Shown: positions 48,225-61,614, counted from the stretch's first letter. The stretch is 64,000 bases of DNA from Merluccius polli (GCA_030340625.1 JAOPHQ010001993.1:392001-456000), one strand, 5' to 3'. The notes: a model not told the origin generated them from the sequence alone. A program made the numbers and translations.

Positions 48225-51200
48225 CTTGGACAGATCTGCAGGTCAGATCTGCAGGGCAGGGGTGAGTCATGCGCCGGAACCGGCAGCCATGACCAAAACA
48301 CGTTTACGCGACGTTAGCCTTAGCGCGCTATGCGGCTAGACCATCAGCAGGCCATTGAGACACCACTTCTTCCCTCCTGTGTCTCTGGCTGACAGGAGAG
48401 AGAGACCAACGCAAGCCAGAGAAAGGGGGGAGTGGGGAGAGGCTGGGTGAGGGGGAAGAAGGACCGGGGGGCGGGGGGGGGGGGCGAGGGGATGGAGTGG
48501 CAAGGTGGAAGATGGAGGGAGTGGAGGAGAGAGCGTAAAATTAAAGTGTCACCGTGGACCTCAACATAGTGGACAAGAGGAGAAGAGGACAGATTTAAGG
48601 TAAGCATAAAGAAAAGGGGAGAATGATTCAAGGGATGACCGCCATTACTAGGGATGAGACGGCTCTTGCCTGTGAGCAGCAGCCGTGTGACTTGATGAAA
48701 AGAATGAAACAATTTAAACTTGGCAGGAGCGTGAGCACAAAACGAGTATAAATCAGACCATGTTCAACCCTTTTACAAACAATATTGTCGAGATTACCTC
48801 TTGCCACCACTATTTTGGCAAGCTCAATGAGCCTTTTATTGGTTACCTTTTTTAATTTGTGGCAGCTGAGTCCAAAATATACCTCTGTTTGTTGGTGTGT
48901 GCGTTTGCGTGTGTGCGTGTGAACTTACACACTGTGTTTGCAGCTTTTAAAATTGTACATAACTTTTAGAGTTTAAACCTCATTTCTAGTATGAAATATG
49001 AAAGATCACCCTTTTCATCATCACAAAGTTTAGTACTTTTTTTGTTGTTAATACCTCAAAAAACTCAAAAGAGCCATTATCTATCATGGTACATCTAAAA
49101 GACAGTTGTTGTTTGAGGCCACATAGGAGCAGTGCAATCACAACACGACTAATGCCTGAGCTCAGTAACATCCAATTCATTTGTTACATTTACATTTAAG
49201 GCATTTAGCAACTTACCGTAAGTACATTTGTCAGTAGAAAGTAAAACAACAATATATCGTTGTCGGTACAGCAAGCATAGAACATGATAATTGATAGGTT
49301 TAGCTATCTTTTCTAGTAAATAGCATGGATAGCTAGGGTAAAATGCTACACGATGCTAAGTACTAATTCATTGCCAGGACATACAAACTTACAATAAGTC
49401 ATTTTTTTAACTTTGTTTTTAACTTCTCTGCTCTGTCTCCTTCATCCACTCTGCACAGCAACCCACAGCCTCCACTTGTCTTATTGTCCACCAGTGAGTG
49501 AAATTCAGAGTGCCGTCTTTCATTCCCAGATCAGTACCGACGTCAATCATGCATGTTCAATTTCAATAAAGCTTCAACGTGTGCGATCCTCTGCCCACAT
49601 TTCAAACCGCAGATGTGCCAACCAGTTCTAACCGCGTTCACTTTTCATTGAAACATGGGGCTTTGTTGAGGGGTTCTGTGTTTGGTTTGATGCCAAATGG
49701 GATTTTAACACTGTTATGATGAATGCTATTCAATTAGATCCGATTGTCAGTAGTGTTTAGAAAAAGTGAAGAATATAATTGACTCTAAAGACGGTATACT
49801 CTCACTCACTTTGTATACTTCTTAAAATCATGGATGCTAGCATGAATGGTGCTGGTGATAAAACTAACTTTGCTTCTTCGTTTGGCTCTCTGGAAGCTGT
49901 TTGTAGCTGTACTTTTTATAAGAATGTTCCTTCTTTTTTTTAAGTCAACGCACGGCCCTCCATTGTTGTGCCTCTTTGTCGAGGCTTTTGTTGTTGAAGT
50001 AATTTACATATTTTACTTAGAAGTGCTGAATGCTGGGGCCACTTCCGACAGCCGTTATGCAATCTAGAATATGTGAGGACCTAAAGTACTGTTATAATCT
50101 ATGGTTTCAATCAAGCAATTACGCCTGTGTTTCTCAACTGGGGTTTTCTCTTCTCCCACCTTCTCTTCTCCCTGTATCGTGAGCATCAAAACTGCACTAT
50201 GGTTTATGGAATTTATCTATCTACTATCCATCAGCCATTTTGTTGGTCAACGGAACATGAGAGGGCCTTAATGGCCCATTGTCTTCTTAGTATTACGGTT
50301 AATTGCAAAATAATGTCATTAGGAAGTTGTTACTGTTCATTGGTAATGGATAACAGAATAAGCATATCAATTTGTACTTGACTAATTTCCTGTGCAAGAT
50401 TTCTCTAACAAAATTGTAATACCCCATGTTTTATCAAAAACACACTCAAGGCTTTCGGACTAAAAGCAGCACGGCACAGTGACTGTATACATCCGTGGAC
50501 AAAGATGAATACACTCAGCAACATTTCCTCCAGAGGAGAGCTGGTTGCCATGGTGACATCCAGAAGCTGTGCAACAGCTGGAAGAGCCTTGCCCTCGCTT
50601 GGTTTGACCTTGCTACGGGCCCAGGTGTTCAGTCACCAGTGATCCCAGTAAAGCCACCCAGCATATTTCTGAAAGCATCTTTCATGGGGGTGGAAAAGGG
50701 CGAGATGAGAGGCACTTCATTCTTTTAACTCTGTCCTCTGCTCACATGCGATTGGCTCTGTTTTCGATTAGACACTCGTTTGAAAACGAGGGACAGAAGG
50801 AAGGTCTTCATTTTATAAAGCACAATGACTCATTTGGATTTCAACATCAATCCATTGAAAAACAAATGAGGGGGAGTATATTGTCCCATTCCCTTCCAAA
50901 TCTCCTGTACCAAAGTGTCTTCTCTATACAACCTTGCTGTTTGAGGCTGTGTGTTTAGAGTGAGGGGTATGAGATAGGGCAAGGGCAAAATAATGAGTCA
51001 CATTGTGGGGGGGGACCAATCAGGTCAGGAGTGTGGGGTCTGCCAATTACATGTTGTAAAAGAACCGACCGGCGAACGCATTCACGTCATTTGCACTCAG
51101 ATCGCTAAACATTACGCTGGTCCCCCCTGGGAATTGTGCCCCTGGGGTTGGTGAGACCAGGCCTTATGATGTCTGGTTCAAGGCTTTGATCCTCCTCTTT

Positions 51201-54200
51201 CTGGGTCAACACAGCTGGCTGGATCACAGCTCCAGCAGGGCACGATAGGTGTTCAGTGGCAAGTGTGATTTGCACAGACAAGTTCCAGCTTGTCTTTTTC
51301 GAGGGCTTGTGATATAGGATGTGATCGTCTTATAATGGGGTTGTGTTGTTCTTCATTTGTGTTTGGATAATGACTTTAATGTCCAGAATGTGCAGTCTTG
51401 ATGATACCATTGTGAATAATAAAGTGAAATCATTGTCATTATAATTTGGGTCCATTTATGGAAAGTTCTCGTGATATAAAATATTCAGAGTTAAATCAAC
51501 AGGTCCAAATTAATATTCCGTCAACAGGATGATACATGCAGTACATATCGCATATTCTGTTTTGACGACATCCAGTTTTACTAAATTAATTTATGCAATG
51601 AATTAATTATTTATCCAATTCCTCCACCTGCCTGAACCACACACAGAGAACACTGTGGACTGTACATAGAGGCATTTTGTGCTTTAAGAATCTATTCAAC
51701 AGAAATTGTATATCCATTATCAACCACACAAGCATCCTAGCCACTGTGGTGTAAAAAACTGACAGTTTAATCCTCCAAAATGTTTATTTGGTGATCTAAT
51801 GCAGCGCATGGGGTTTGGTTACGGTTACGTTTGTGACACTTTGCTACCCCCAAGTGACACTCTAGTGATCTGCAGGCAACTCAGTGGTAGACAAGAGTCA
51901 CCAAGACAAACCAAGTCATCTGACTGAGATATAGCCTTCATTTGCTGGTTTGATACTTTGCACCATTAATAAAGACAGCTTGAACATGAACATTGGTAAT
52001 GCCAGTAAAATGTGAATTGTGAAAGTAAAATGTAACATGCCAATTCATTACTTCCATTTGTTATTTTGGATTTACTAGGACATGTTGAATCATGGGTAAC
52101 ATGATGTAGGCATGATGTATGATGTCATTTTTAACACATAGTTCTGTAACAGTTTTGCATCCACAAGAATGTCATCTATTTCACCAGCCTCTTCACTCAC
52201 AAACGCACCACAACCCCCCCCCCCCCCCCCCCCATGTTTCACCACATCTTACCGAAGAGTGGAGGTGGTAGAGGGACGGACACACTCCCAGTCCGTTACT
52301 GCCGACCGCTATTCAGGAGATTGCCCAAAGAAAACCTTAGCCATGTGTTACCATGGCAACCTGTTGCCACAACAAATTCACTCACAGCCATCACGCCATG
52401 TTTCAGGCCAACGGCGTCGCGATGGAATAGTGCTTCCCTCAACCCCCACACACACCGGAACAGGGTGGAAGCACAGTAAGATGTTTGCCAAAGACAAATG
52501 CACTGAAAACAGGGATGACAGCTGCTCTCCCCGCGGTGGCACCCCTGAAACCTCTCTGGTTCTGTAAACACCAGAAGGTACCAAGTCACACCGGGCCACC
52601 ACACACAACCACACAGCCCATGAGGGTTTAGCACGAGGACAACTAACGGAAGTCAGAGCGCTATTTGAGTCCAGCATATTAATGCATTTCCGGTAAAAAC
52701 ACGAAGCTAGGGAGGGACTTGTTTCGGATATTGACTGGCGTTTACAGTAGCCAATAGCACTGAGTGTGCCACCAGATGGACAGTAGATATCCGCTCAACA
52801 TGGAAAGCCATGACAGCAGCCTGCTCTCTGTTGTGGAGGAAAAAACCCAGCGACGACCCATTACTGCTTGCTAGTTTGTCGGCGCACACACCGGTCGGTA
52901 ACTGGCAGGATTTGTAGTCATGGGGGAGGGACATAAAAACTTGAGAATCAATTAATTGGATGCAAAATTAGTAAATACCCCTGAGTGCAGAATGAGTAAT
53001 CAAACATTTGAAACTGTATTACAGCAAGAGAAAATAAATACATATATATTTATATATTTGGCATATTCCAAGGGATTAATGAATAATTAACACAGGGACG
53101 CAGGATTTACACTGGGAAAATATATATTTCATGGGGCCTTTACGACTCGAGGCATATTCATTAAAAGTCAGAGGAAAACAGTTTGTTTGGTGCTTGACAG
53201 ATCGAGAGACAAGAAAAAAACAAGCCAACTAACAAACAAAAATGAACACCTACACAAAACCCACTCAATATTAGGAAACCATTGGAAAAGCAGGCCAATA
53301 TGCAAAATAGTATGTTACAAAATACAAAGATATCTAAGTTAGTAAAACGAAATACAAAAAAACCCGACAGAATAAAATTTAAAAAAAACTTGAAAATAAC
53401 AAATGCAAAGTCCCACTCTAAGCTGGACCTTGTCGGGAACAGAAGGGTGCTCAGAGATTTGTATTGTAGAGTTTGTATGGCTCTTCCATGATAAGCAAGT
53501 GAGTCATGACACTGAATGCACCCATGATAATTATGGAAGACATTAGTGTGGGCAGTGGAGTGGTACTCCGCTATTGTGGCAGACGGGGGACCCTCTGCCA
53601 CAATATGTTTATGAAACCGTCCTCACGATTCATCATGTGGTACCAACGCGTGGTTCCTCGCTGCTTGAAATTCAGCCCAGCGCCCACAGAACTGAGTAAA
53701 TGAGCAACTCTTGGAGCGCAAAGATAGGATGCAGGGTTTTGTTCTGAATTTTTTATAAAGCTAGGGGGTTATTTGACACTCATCCCCTGGTCTTTTTAAT
53801 ATCAAGAACAGCTTTTATTTTAAAAATCCCCCCGTGTGTGTTATAAATCTAGATGCAAACACTGAATCAACCCAACCAAAGGACTAAACATGAAAAAAAA
53901 CCTAACTCTGTGTGTATTTGCGCGCGTGGCTCCGCGTATGTGCGTGTACATGACCCAGTGTCTCATTTTTCTAGGTCTCCTGGAAAATGTGCTTGCTGTG
54001 CACATTAGTGCCCACCCTGTGATGCACTACTGGGCAGAATGGAGACACTTCAGAGCTCTCCGCGTGAAATATGACTTCAAGCGGTGCGATCCATTTCGTC
54101 TTTCTCTCACCCCGCCACTAAATATAACCATCATCTCCTCATTCTGACGCCTTGAATATTTCATCACCAATGTTCAATGCTGAACAGATTTCATTTTTGT

Positions 54201-54861
54201 GTCATTTATTTTTAAAATAAAAACAATGGACACATGATAAGTGTCAGGTGATGACAATAAGGCGAGACCACTGAGGAAAAGAAACAGAAACAGAAACACA
54301 GAGAACATTCCAGCACACAGCAGCACGCCACGCCGCACCGCATGGTAGCTTGCGTGCGTTAAAAATAAATATTGGAAGTGTGCGGATGGAAAAAAGCAAT
54401 CAGTCAGTATCGTTGCTTTGTTTAGGCAGTGTTTACGGGAAATGAAAGCCGACTTCAAAGCCAATTTCATAGACTGATGGTCTGGCCCAGGGGGATGTGG
54501 GGGGATTCAGATAGGGGATAGAGCACGAGTTGCAGCAGGTGTGAATGGCAAAGGGTCTAAAGAAGTAGTAGTACACTAGAAATGTACATCCAAAAAACAA
54601 ATGATACACAAACCGCATTAAACCCAAAGACCACATGAACAGATTACGCCATACCTCGAATTAATTTGTTCATTAAACAATGTGGCACGGAAAGCTAAAA
54701 TATAAAATGTGTCCGTGTGATTCATCGCCTCCTTCGAAACAACACAAAGCACTCGGTTCAAGATCACGAAAGGACATTTCTATAACACTATAGCCTAACT
54801 AACGATTAAACCAAACACACACATCCCCGCACACACTCCCAAATGCTGTACTAAGGCCTAC
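48225..54861 (-). other. intronic interval between the 48224 and 54919 first exons
   Basis: No exon recognised. It holds purine-rich sequence and a G run at 48420-48490 (candidate leader or promoter of the KIS exon), a short piece of the TTTAGCAACTTAC dispersed repeat near 49185-49240, and a long C homopolymer at 52216-52234. Open frames at 50495-50728, 52169-52567 and 53161-53601 show no recognisable domain. Confidence 0.6.
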
Positions 54862-54919
54862 CTGCTCTCTTACGCTTCTGTTTGGGCTGGAGGGAGAAGA
54901 TGACCATTAAAGCCCCCAT
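54862..54919 (-). CDS. kcnip4: kcnip4 alternative first exon, KChIP1-like N-terminus
   Basis: The ATG lies at 54919-54917 with A at -3 and G at +4. It opens 19 codons, MGALMVIFSLQPKQKRKRA, followed by a phase-1 G and the donor GTAGG. Joined to the common exon the split codon becomes Asp, giving ...KRAD-SVEDELE. The peptide resembles the first-exon product of KChIP1 (MGAVMGTFSS-type, LQ.KQ.R core): MGA.M..FS, then LQ.KQ.R. It has no membrane segment and its C-terminal half is basic, so it probably yields a cytosolic isoform. I do not recall this N-terminus among mammalian KChIP4 isoforms. Support is the good start context, correct phase, donor and family resemblance; there is no transcript evidence here. 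Confidence 0.62.
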
Positions 54920-55256
54920 GTTGACTTTCTCTCTCTCTCTCTCTGTCTCTCAGCAGTTGTTCTCCTCTCTTCCCCGGTGATCTGGAAGTCCTGTCAAAAT
55001 GTCCGCCAAGCCTTCTTTCCTTTAACGGTTCAACGGTTTGGGGAAGTGGGTCAAAAAAACAAAAAAACGAAGCAAAATAAAAGAGCTGCTGGTAGAGCAA
55101 GTGGAGTGCTTTTAGAGAATGGGCAGATCTACGCGCTGTGGTGGTGGTGGTGGTAGTGGCTCTCGGTGGGGTTGGACAGACGTACAGCAGCAAAGGAAAA
55201 AACAACCTCTTGTGGACGACCTCTCTTGTGGAAAGTTTCCAATGTTGACGCTCCCC

Positions 55257-55302
<46 letters not shown>

Positions 55303-55505
55303 ATCCCTCCCTCTCTCTCCCTCTCTATCTGGAATGCGAGGCTGCGAGCCGATCTGGGTCCTTCACCGGTTGCTTTGTATCAGCGGAGCTCCGAGATTAA
55401 TTGAGCGCTCAGGCGAGAGAAGCCAGCGTCCGTGGGAACTGAAACAGCCTCTGCTTTTCTCTTTGAATATTTTTTCAAAGACAGATTTCCCTCGCTCCTT
55501 TTCTA

Positions 55506-55563
<58 letters not shown>

Positions 55564-55610
55564 TGAGTGAGTGAGTGAGTGAGTGAGACAGCAAGAAGAG
55601 AGCAAGAGAG
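54920..55610. repeat. pyrimidine/purine simple repeats upstream of the 54919 first exon
   Basis: A CT run at 54928-54955, a C run plus CT block at 55252-55330, and a GA run of about 27 units at 55507-55561 followed by GTGA repeats. If the 54919 exon is a true first exon its promoter must lie in or beside these repeats; no clear TATA box is seen. Confidence 0.8.
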
Positions 55611-56136
55611 AATGGTCTATTCAAAGATCAGAGATGAAACATACAAGAGAGGAAAGAGGAAAAGAGAGGGGAAGAGAGAAGCAAGAACACAGATATAGTA
55701 TGTAGGAACATCAGTATCCACTGGTTGCATTTAAAGTACACCCCCCTGCTGGGATGAGGGGAGTAGTTATAATTGGTGGACAACATAAGAGCATATCTCC
55801 AAGGCCAACCAGCAAGCCTTTTCCATCTTCAAGAAAACACGGCAATGGTGTCCAATTCACAGGTATAAATGAATATGTGCATAGCGAGAAAGAGCGCCAC
55901 GGGTCGGCGTTGTGTCTTTGTTACTGCAACCTTTGACAAAAGATGAAACGAAGGGGAGGGATGGCGGGGAAGAGAAGCTGAAAACCCTGCTTCTCTGACG
56001 GTCATTGCAGGGGTGGCTGCCTCCCGCTGTCGTCTTTGATGCTATCCCTGAGCCCATCATGCACTTGAGGGAGTCGACATGTGATTGCCACTTCACAGGT
56101 GACCCCTGCGGCTGCTTGAGCTACAGACTTACCGGG

Positions 56137-56141
<5 letters not shown>

Positions 56142-56170
<29 letters not shown>

Positions 56171-56176
56171 AAGAAG
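56142..56176. repeat. AGA trinucleotide repeat
   Basis: About eleven AGA units. Confidence 0.92.
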
Positions 56177-56346
56177 ATAAATAAAGACTTCAGAGAACAG
56201 AAGATGGTGATGATCAGCAGGCGGGGGGGGGGGGTGTTGGTGGGGGACATAAGGAAGCAACACCATGAAGACCTACGTCCTCCATCCTACATACGACACC
56301 CACGTCACGTCTGCCTCACTCAGAACACAGCACAAAGAAATGTGGC

Positions 56347-56371
56347 ACACACACACACACACACACACACG
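56347..56371. repeat. CA dinucleotide repeat
   Basis: About 12 CA units followed by alternating GCATGTGTGC-type sequence. Confidence 0.92.
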
Positions 56372-56945
56372 CATGTGTGCATGTGTGCGTGTGTGCGCGC
56401 GTCCTGACGTTCTTTTTTACATCAAAAGGAAAAAACGGAACAAAACCACTTGCTGTTGCTCTCTTGCTCGCACTCTCCCTCTCTCACTATCTCTCTCACT
56501 ATTTCTCTCTCTCTCTCTCTCTCTCAGCTGCCCCCGCTCGAACGCCTTTTCATGGCGTATGCAGGGAACAGCCAATTGCCTCCCATTAAGTAGCAATTTT
56601 CTCCCTCTCCTATTTGACCGTCTTCCTGTAGCCGCTGTGTATGCACTGTGGCTATGTAATGTAGGCTTTATATTGTGCTCAGGGGACTCATGTGCACAAC
56701 ATAGCCAAGGGCCATGGTGTACCAGACATTATGTGATGTGTTTTCATTAGGGAAAAAGGGAAAAAGGATAAAAGGAACGACATTATTAAAAGTGAGCCTT
56801 CAACCACAAGTTTTACCAACACAAACTATTAAAAACTAGAACTGGTGTGGGTGTGTGTATGTGTATGTTTGTGTTCCAATCAGCAGGTTTACTTCAAGAG
56901 GTTTGTCAAGTTTTCAGCGTGCATGAGTGTAGTTGTGTGCTTATA

Positions 56946-56948
<3 letters not shown>

Positions 56949-56989
<41 letters not shown>

Positions 56990-57001
56990 GTGTGTGTGTG
57001 T
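56949..57001. repeat. GT dinucleotide repeat
   Basis: About 25 GT units with a TTG interruption near 56988. Confidence 0.93.
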
Positions 57002-58269
57002 GCGTGTATGGAAACAGGTCGCTGCCACAGCCAGAGTTCCTTTAAATTGCCTGCAGCACTCTCAATTTCTCCTTGGTTTTCAAGGAGTCAGGCTGCTCTG
57101 GATGCAGTCGTTAGAGCTGGGAAAGCAACTCATTACAAAACAATCTACCGTGTTGAGAACTAAGGCTGCAATGAGCCCACAGCTCCGTGTCTGGGACATT
57201 TGTTGTTGTGTGTTTTCAAAGACGACAAGTGGCGGTGAGGTGGCATTTTCCTCCAACCAATATATTTGTGGTGGCGCAAATAATGTATTAATATATCATG
57301 AATAGAATATGTATTATTCATTGATTGGCTTGTTCACCCTTTACAAAAAGGTGCTGTAGGTGAGTTTTACGAGCTGTTATTTAAGTATAATTTGCCTAGC
57401 ATAGCCGTTCATCAGCTATTAGTGAGTGAAATGCGCTGTGAGAATATCTGTTCATGGTTGACGGCGCCTGCCTCTGTATGAGAATTTGGATTTTAGACGT
57501 CTCCCGGCTCATTTCTGACCAATCAGGGCATCTCTTCTCTGATTGGTTCAGTGAATCTTGCCTGTCAATCACATGCACGCACACGGCGGAGAAACTTAGG
57601 GAGGGCTAAAGCAGAGTGGTTTTTTGTGGTCATTTTCAAAATGTTGCCCTCTTCTGCTCTCGCTCTCTCTCTCTCCTTACAACTCTGCAATCTTACCTAC
57701 AACAGCTTTAAGATTTCCCAGCATGTGTCTCAATATTATGCTGTTATATAGGGAGGCAAAGGGTATAGTTCACCTTTAAAGAAAACCAGTGATTGAACAA
57801 TATGTTAGTTATTGGCACATTGTTAGGTACATATAGAATACAGCAAAGTGACATAAATGGACTTTGTGAAAGGATCTACAATACTATGAGATGTTGTTAT
57901 GTTTTCCCTATAGGTCCTGGCATTACAAGTCTGTATTTAACATGTCTCATGAAAATTAGGCATCGATTTCAAGGAACATAACTCCAACGTACAACAGTAT
58001 GGTTGCATCAGAGTAATATGTAGGCTATAATAATAACATTAATAATACTCACAACATGAATATTATTGGTATTTAAAATGAAATAAAATCGATATGAATA
58101 AAGATATTAAAACAGCATAATAAGGGTCTTTGTATGTTTTCCCTTCCTAGGATGAGGATATTTTAGTGGGGCTGCACCTGCCTGCAAACTCATGAGGCCA
58201 TAGCTAACTAACTAACTAGGGAATTAGCCTCATTACCTACTTCCTTACCTTCCACCCACCCTAAACCTA

Positions 58270-58640
58270 CATTGTCATACACCTACCAATCCCCCTCCTT
58301 ATGTCCCTATTCATCTCACTATGTCCCTCCTTCTCTATGTCCCTACCCCCCTCCCTATGTCCCCATATACCTTGCTATGTCCCTACCTCCCTCCCTATGT
58401 CCCCATATACCTCATATGTCCCCATATACCTTGCTATGTCCCTACCTCCCTCCCTATGTCCCCATATACCTCATATGTCCCCATATACCTCCCTATGTCC
58501 CCATATACCTCGCTATGTACCTACCTCCCTCCCTATGTCCCCATATACCTCGCTATGTCCCTACCTCCCTCCCTATGTCCCCATATACCTCATATGTCCC
58601 CATATACCTCCATATGTCCCCATATACCTTCCTATGTCCC
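58270..58640. repeat. pyrimidine-rich satellite with two alternating monomers
   Basis: A 20-bp monomer, CATATACCTCATATGTCCCC, alternates with a monomer of about 41 bp, CATATACCTTGCTATGTCCC followed by TACCTCCCTCCCTATGTCCCC. There are about ten units in all. All three plus frames stay open because the repeat lacks stops; the resulting Pro/Tyr-rich frames are not genes. Confidence 0.92.
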
Positions 58641-59399
58641 CCCCGCCACACACTCAAACTCCCGCTCTCCCCAACTACCCCCTGCACTCTACCATTCTAG
58701 CGTCACATGTCCACCTCCTCCTTCAATGGATCATGTAGCTCACAATAGGAAGAGCATTTATAGTCAAAGCGCTCCAACATACCGAAAAGACAGACACCCT
58801 GAATGCCCCTCAGACAATAAGGCATATAAATAACGACCTCGACGAGATAGAGCAGTTCTTATATTCTCCACCAGATGACAGCAGAACAGCAGTGCGCACA
58901 ACCCAGTCCACTGACAAGTACCACAATTAAACTGCTTGCAGAAGAACGGCGTCGAATCGACAAACAGTTTTTATTCCCCAGTGATCCTAGCTGAGCCAGT
59001 TCATATTAAATCGCTTTATTTCCTGCGGTACACAGAGGGCTAAAGTACCGGATATAAAAACCGCCAGTCGGCTCTCAAGACTGACAGCGACAAGAAAGAG
59101 AGAAGACATTGGATCAATATGACTAATGATTGCTCCTGTCCCTTTGAGAGGTGCAGGGTGTATTGGTTGATAAATAACTGCCATGAGCGAGGCCAGCACA
59201 GAGGGTTTTTATTACTTTGTGTCACGTCACATTCTCTGCAGTCTCTTCAGGCTCCAGTAATTGTCGACGGTTGTTTCTGTTGGTTTGGTCAAATTCTGTG
59301 AAACGTCAGACAACATTTACAAAATGATTTTCTTTTTTTGTTTAACCTTAGGGGTCCTGCCTTGTTTGATTGGGTCACATCAAACCCAGTTGTAATGGG

Positions 59400-59595
59400 C
59401 AGGGCTGGACTGGGAACAAAATTCGGCCCTGGCAATTTTCTTATGGACGATCGTAACACACCCCGGTCCGACGACTGACGGGGGGGACGGGGGGGGGGCG
59501 CGATCGTAACACACCGCCTCCGGTGTGTTTTTTTTTTATGACAGTCCTGGGCCTGGCCCAAAGATGTGCATCGGCCGATGGCCAGTCCACCCCTG
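59400..59595. mobile_element. 196-bp hAT-like MITE (CAGGGCTGGACTGG ends)
   Basis: The ends CAGGGCTGGACTGG and CCAGTCCACCCCTG are inverted repeats with one mismatch. The flanks are GTAATGGG at 59392-59399 and 59596-59603. The interior includes G and T homopolymers and CGATCGTAACACACC, also seen in similar form near 21610-21660. Confidence 0.92.
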
Positions 59596-59603
59596 GTAAT
59601 GGG

Positions 59604-61439
59604 GATACATGTTAAATTGACAAATATTTGACAAAATATTTAGATAAAGATGTATATTGTTTCAGATAGAAAATGGAAGTGGTTTCAAGTCATGCACTGT
59701 ACTTTAATGTGTGGACCTACTTAAGTGCTTGAAATGACATGTGGTTATCTGTTGGTCCGTAATGGGACATCACTGGAAATAGAGATAGTGTAGGCCTATT
59801 ATATTTGAATAATAATTGGTACAGGTACTCAATAATTGGTACTCCTTTGAGAGCTTTTAAGGTAACACATATTTTAGTATGGCCTGAATTACCGTAAGAC
59901 AATGCCATTAAATTAAGTACATCAGATTCTGTTTGCCTCTTTCCCACTCCAAAATCAATCATCTTAATGGACCTTTAAACACGTATTAATAGTGAAATCA
60001 ACTGCATGCGTTTGTTCCTTCACAACTCCACAACAATGCATTACAAGACGCAGCGGGCATTGTCACTAAAGACTAAAGTCAATGACCAACCAACAGAAAC
60101 AACATTAGGGTGCCATAAGTAGACAGGCCTATGCTTCAATATTATGGGCAAGGCGTTAAAGAAAAACTGCAGTGGCGTGATGTGGACCGCAGAGGGAGCC
60201 GTTGGCTCTTCAACTAGAACCGCACCCCGCCGCTCCAGTGCTCTGTGTATCAGAACCACTTCCCTTGGTGCAGCTTGGTACCCTGTTGAATAAAAACTCA
60301 CATCCGCTCATTTCAGCCATGTGCTGAATAATATATTAATATGGTGTTTCCAGCAAAAACAACAACCTCAACACTAAGCATTTATTTGAATGACTTGATG
60401 AGGGTAGTATAAAGGTATAAATCACCCATCAACAAATCACCTACACATTTACACATAAACTAAGCCTATAGCAACTAGTGGCCACATTGCTCTCCTTTAC
60501 GACTAGCAAATATTCTGATTCAGATCAGTGAGCGGGGTCACACACGCCCACCCACACACACACCCACACACCTCACTCCACATGGCAAGCAAATGTGACT
60601 GCAACAGGAGTGTGGCTATACCATTCCTGCAAGGTTTTTTTTCCCTGGAAAATTGCCATCGAAGCAACATTATATTCACAAGGAAATATGAAACGTAATG
60701 GCAGGAAGGGAATGGTCAACATTAAGCATAGACAGTTCATTAGACAGAGAGCTACTGAACACATTTGATAACGTAAAGTTATTAAAAAGCAAAAAGTCGC
60801 AGGTCAATAGGCGGTTTGAGGCAAACTGAAGGAGTACCAAGTAGATGTATCTGGGTCTGGCTCGCGGTACACACATAACACAATCACTCTCTCCTGCACA
60901 GAGACACAGAGCCAGCTTCTCGTGAATTCAATTGCGTGTCACTATCATATCACAAGGTTAAAGAGATACATCCCAGATGGTCTGTACATTTGAGTCAGCG
61001 AACACTTGGCAACGCGATATGCACGTCCCTGACAAAAGCGGTCCAGTGAAACGCCGGGTTAATACATAGCAAGGTTAAAATGGGGGTTTCAAAACAGCAC
61101 AGAAGTAGGCCCTACAACGCGACATTGTTCAATGCAACAAGAGGAATGGACAAGAGCGGGAACGGTGAAGAGGACCAACCTGTTGGACAACGGGAAGCAA
61201 GAAGAGATGTATACAAGGATATTTAACATTAAATGGTTAGTTTAAATAACGAATAATGACACGCCAGCCCAGGGATTGTCCCAAAACAACCCACGAAATG
61301 ACACCAAGTCAAACTATTGTTCAATAATAACAGAAGAATAGAAGGAATAATAATAGAAGGTCAATAATAGAAACCACTTGCAAAAAAAATGCTGCTACAA
61401 TTGTATCACTTTTACCACTGTTACCACTGTTACCACTCC
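59604..61439. other. noncoding upstream sequence
   Basis: No exon, RNA gene or mobile element recognised. AT-rich with a CACACCCAC-rich patch near 60540-60572. Confidence 0.4.
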
Positions 61440-61614
61440 TTTTCACTTATTTAGTTTGTTTGCCTTTATTTTATTTTATTTATTTCATGTTAGCTTATGT
61501 TTACTCTAAACCCTGTATTACCTTCCCACCTTTGTATTGCACCTTTGTATTGCAACTGTTGCACAGTAATTTCCCTCGGGATAAATAAAGCTTCTTGAAT
61601 CTTGAATCTTGAAT
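61440..61614 (+). repeat. LINE 3' end with CTTGAAT tail
   Basis: GTAATTTCCCTCGGGATAAA and TAAAGCTTCTTGAATC followed by three CTTGAAT copies is a typical 3' terminus of fish non-LTR retrotransposons. The coding part is missing, so this is a short 5'-truncated copy. Confidence 0.6.

Larger units (their letters stand above)
5537..54919 (-). other. kcnip4: kcnip4 gene, Kv channel-interacting protein 4
   Basis: Gene-level entry. Eleven coding exons were recognised by translating the minus strand and checking GT/GC and AG borders. The common exons encode 41+23+24+36+35+21+15 = 195 residues, the same as the human KChIP4 core. With the KIS exon the product is 229 residues. The sequence matches KChIP4 better than KChIP1, 2 or 3, for example KAIYDMMGKCTYPVLKE, FDTDHNG and KMDKNKDGVVTIDEF. 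KChIPs are EF-hand calcium sensors of the recoverin group that form octameric complexes with Kv4 channels. Introns run from 120 bp to more than 20 kb. Teleosts may keep two kcnip4 copies, and I cannot tell which one this is. Confidence 0.95.

Noticed and set aside
53161..53601. 146-codon minus frame with many Phe and Cys
   Set aside because: A hydrophobic, Phe-rich composition from AT-rich DNA; no domain or splice context.
58272..58833. Three overlapping plus frames of 142-170 codons
   Set aside because: They arise because the satellite lacks stop codons; all three frames are open and the peptides are pure repeat.
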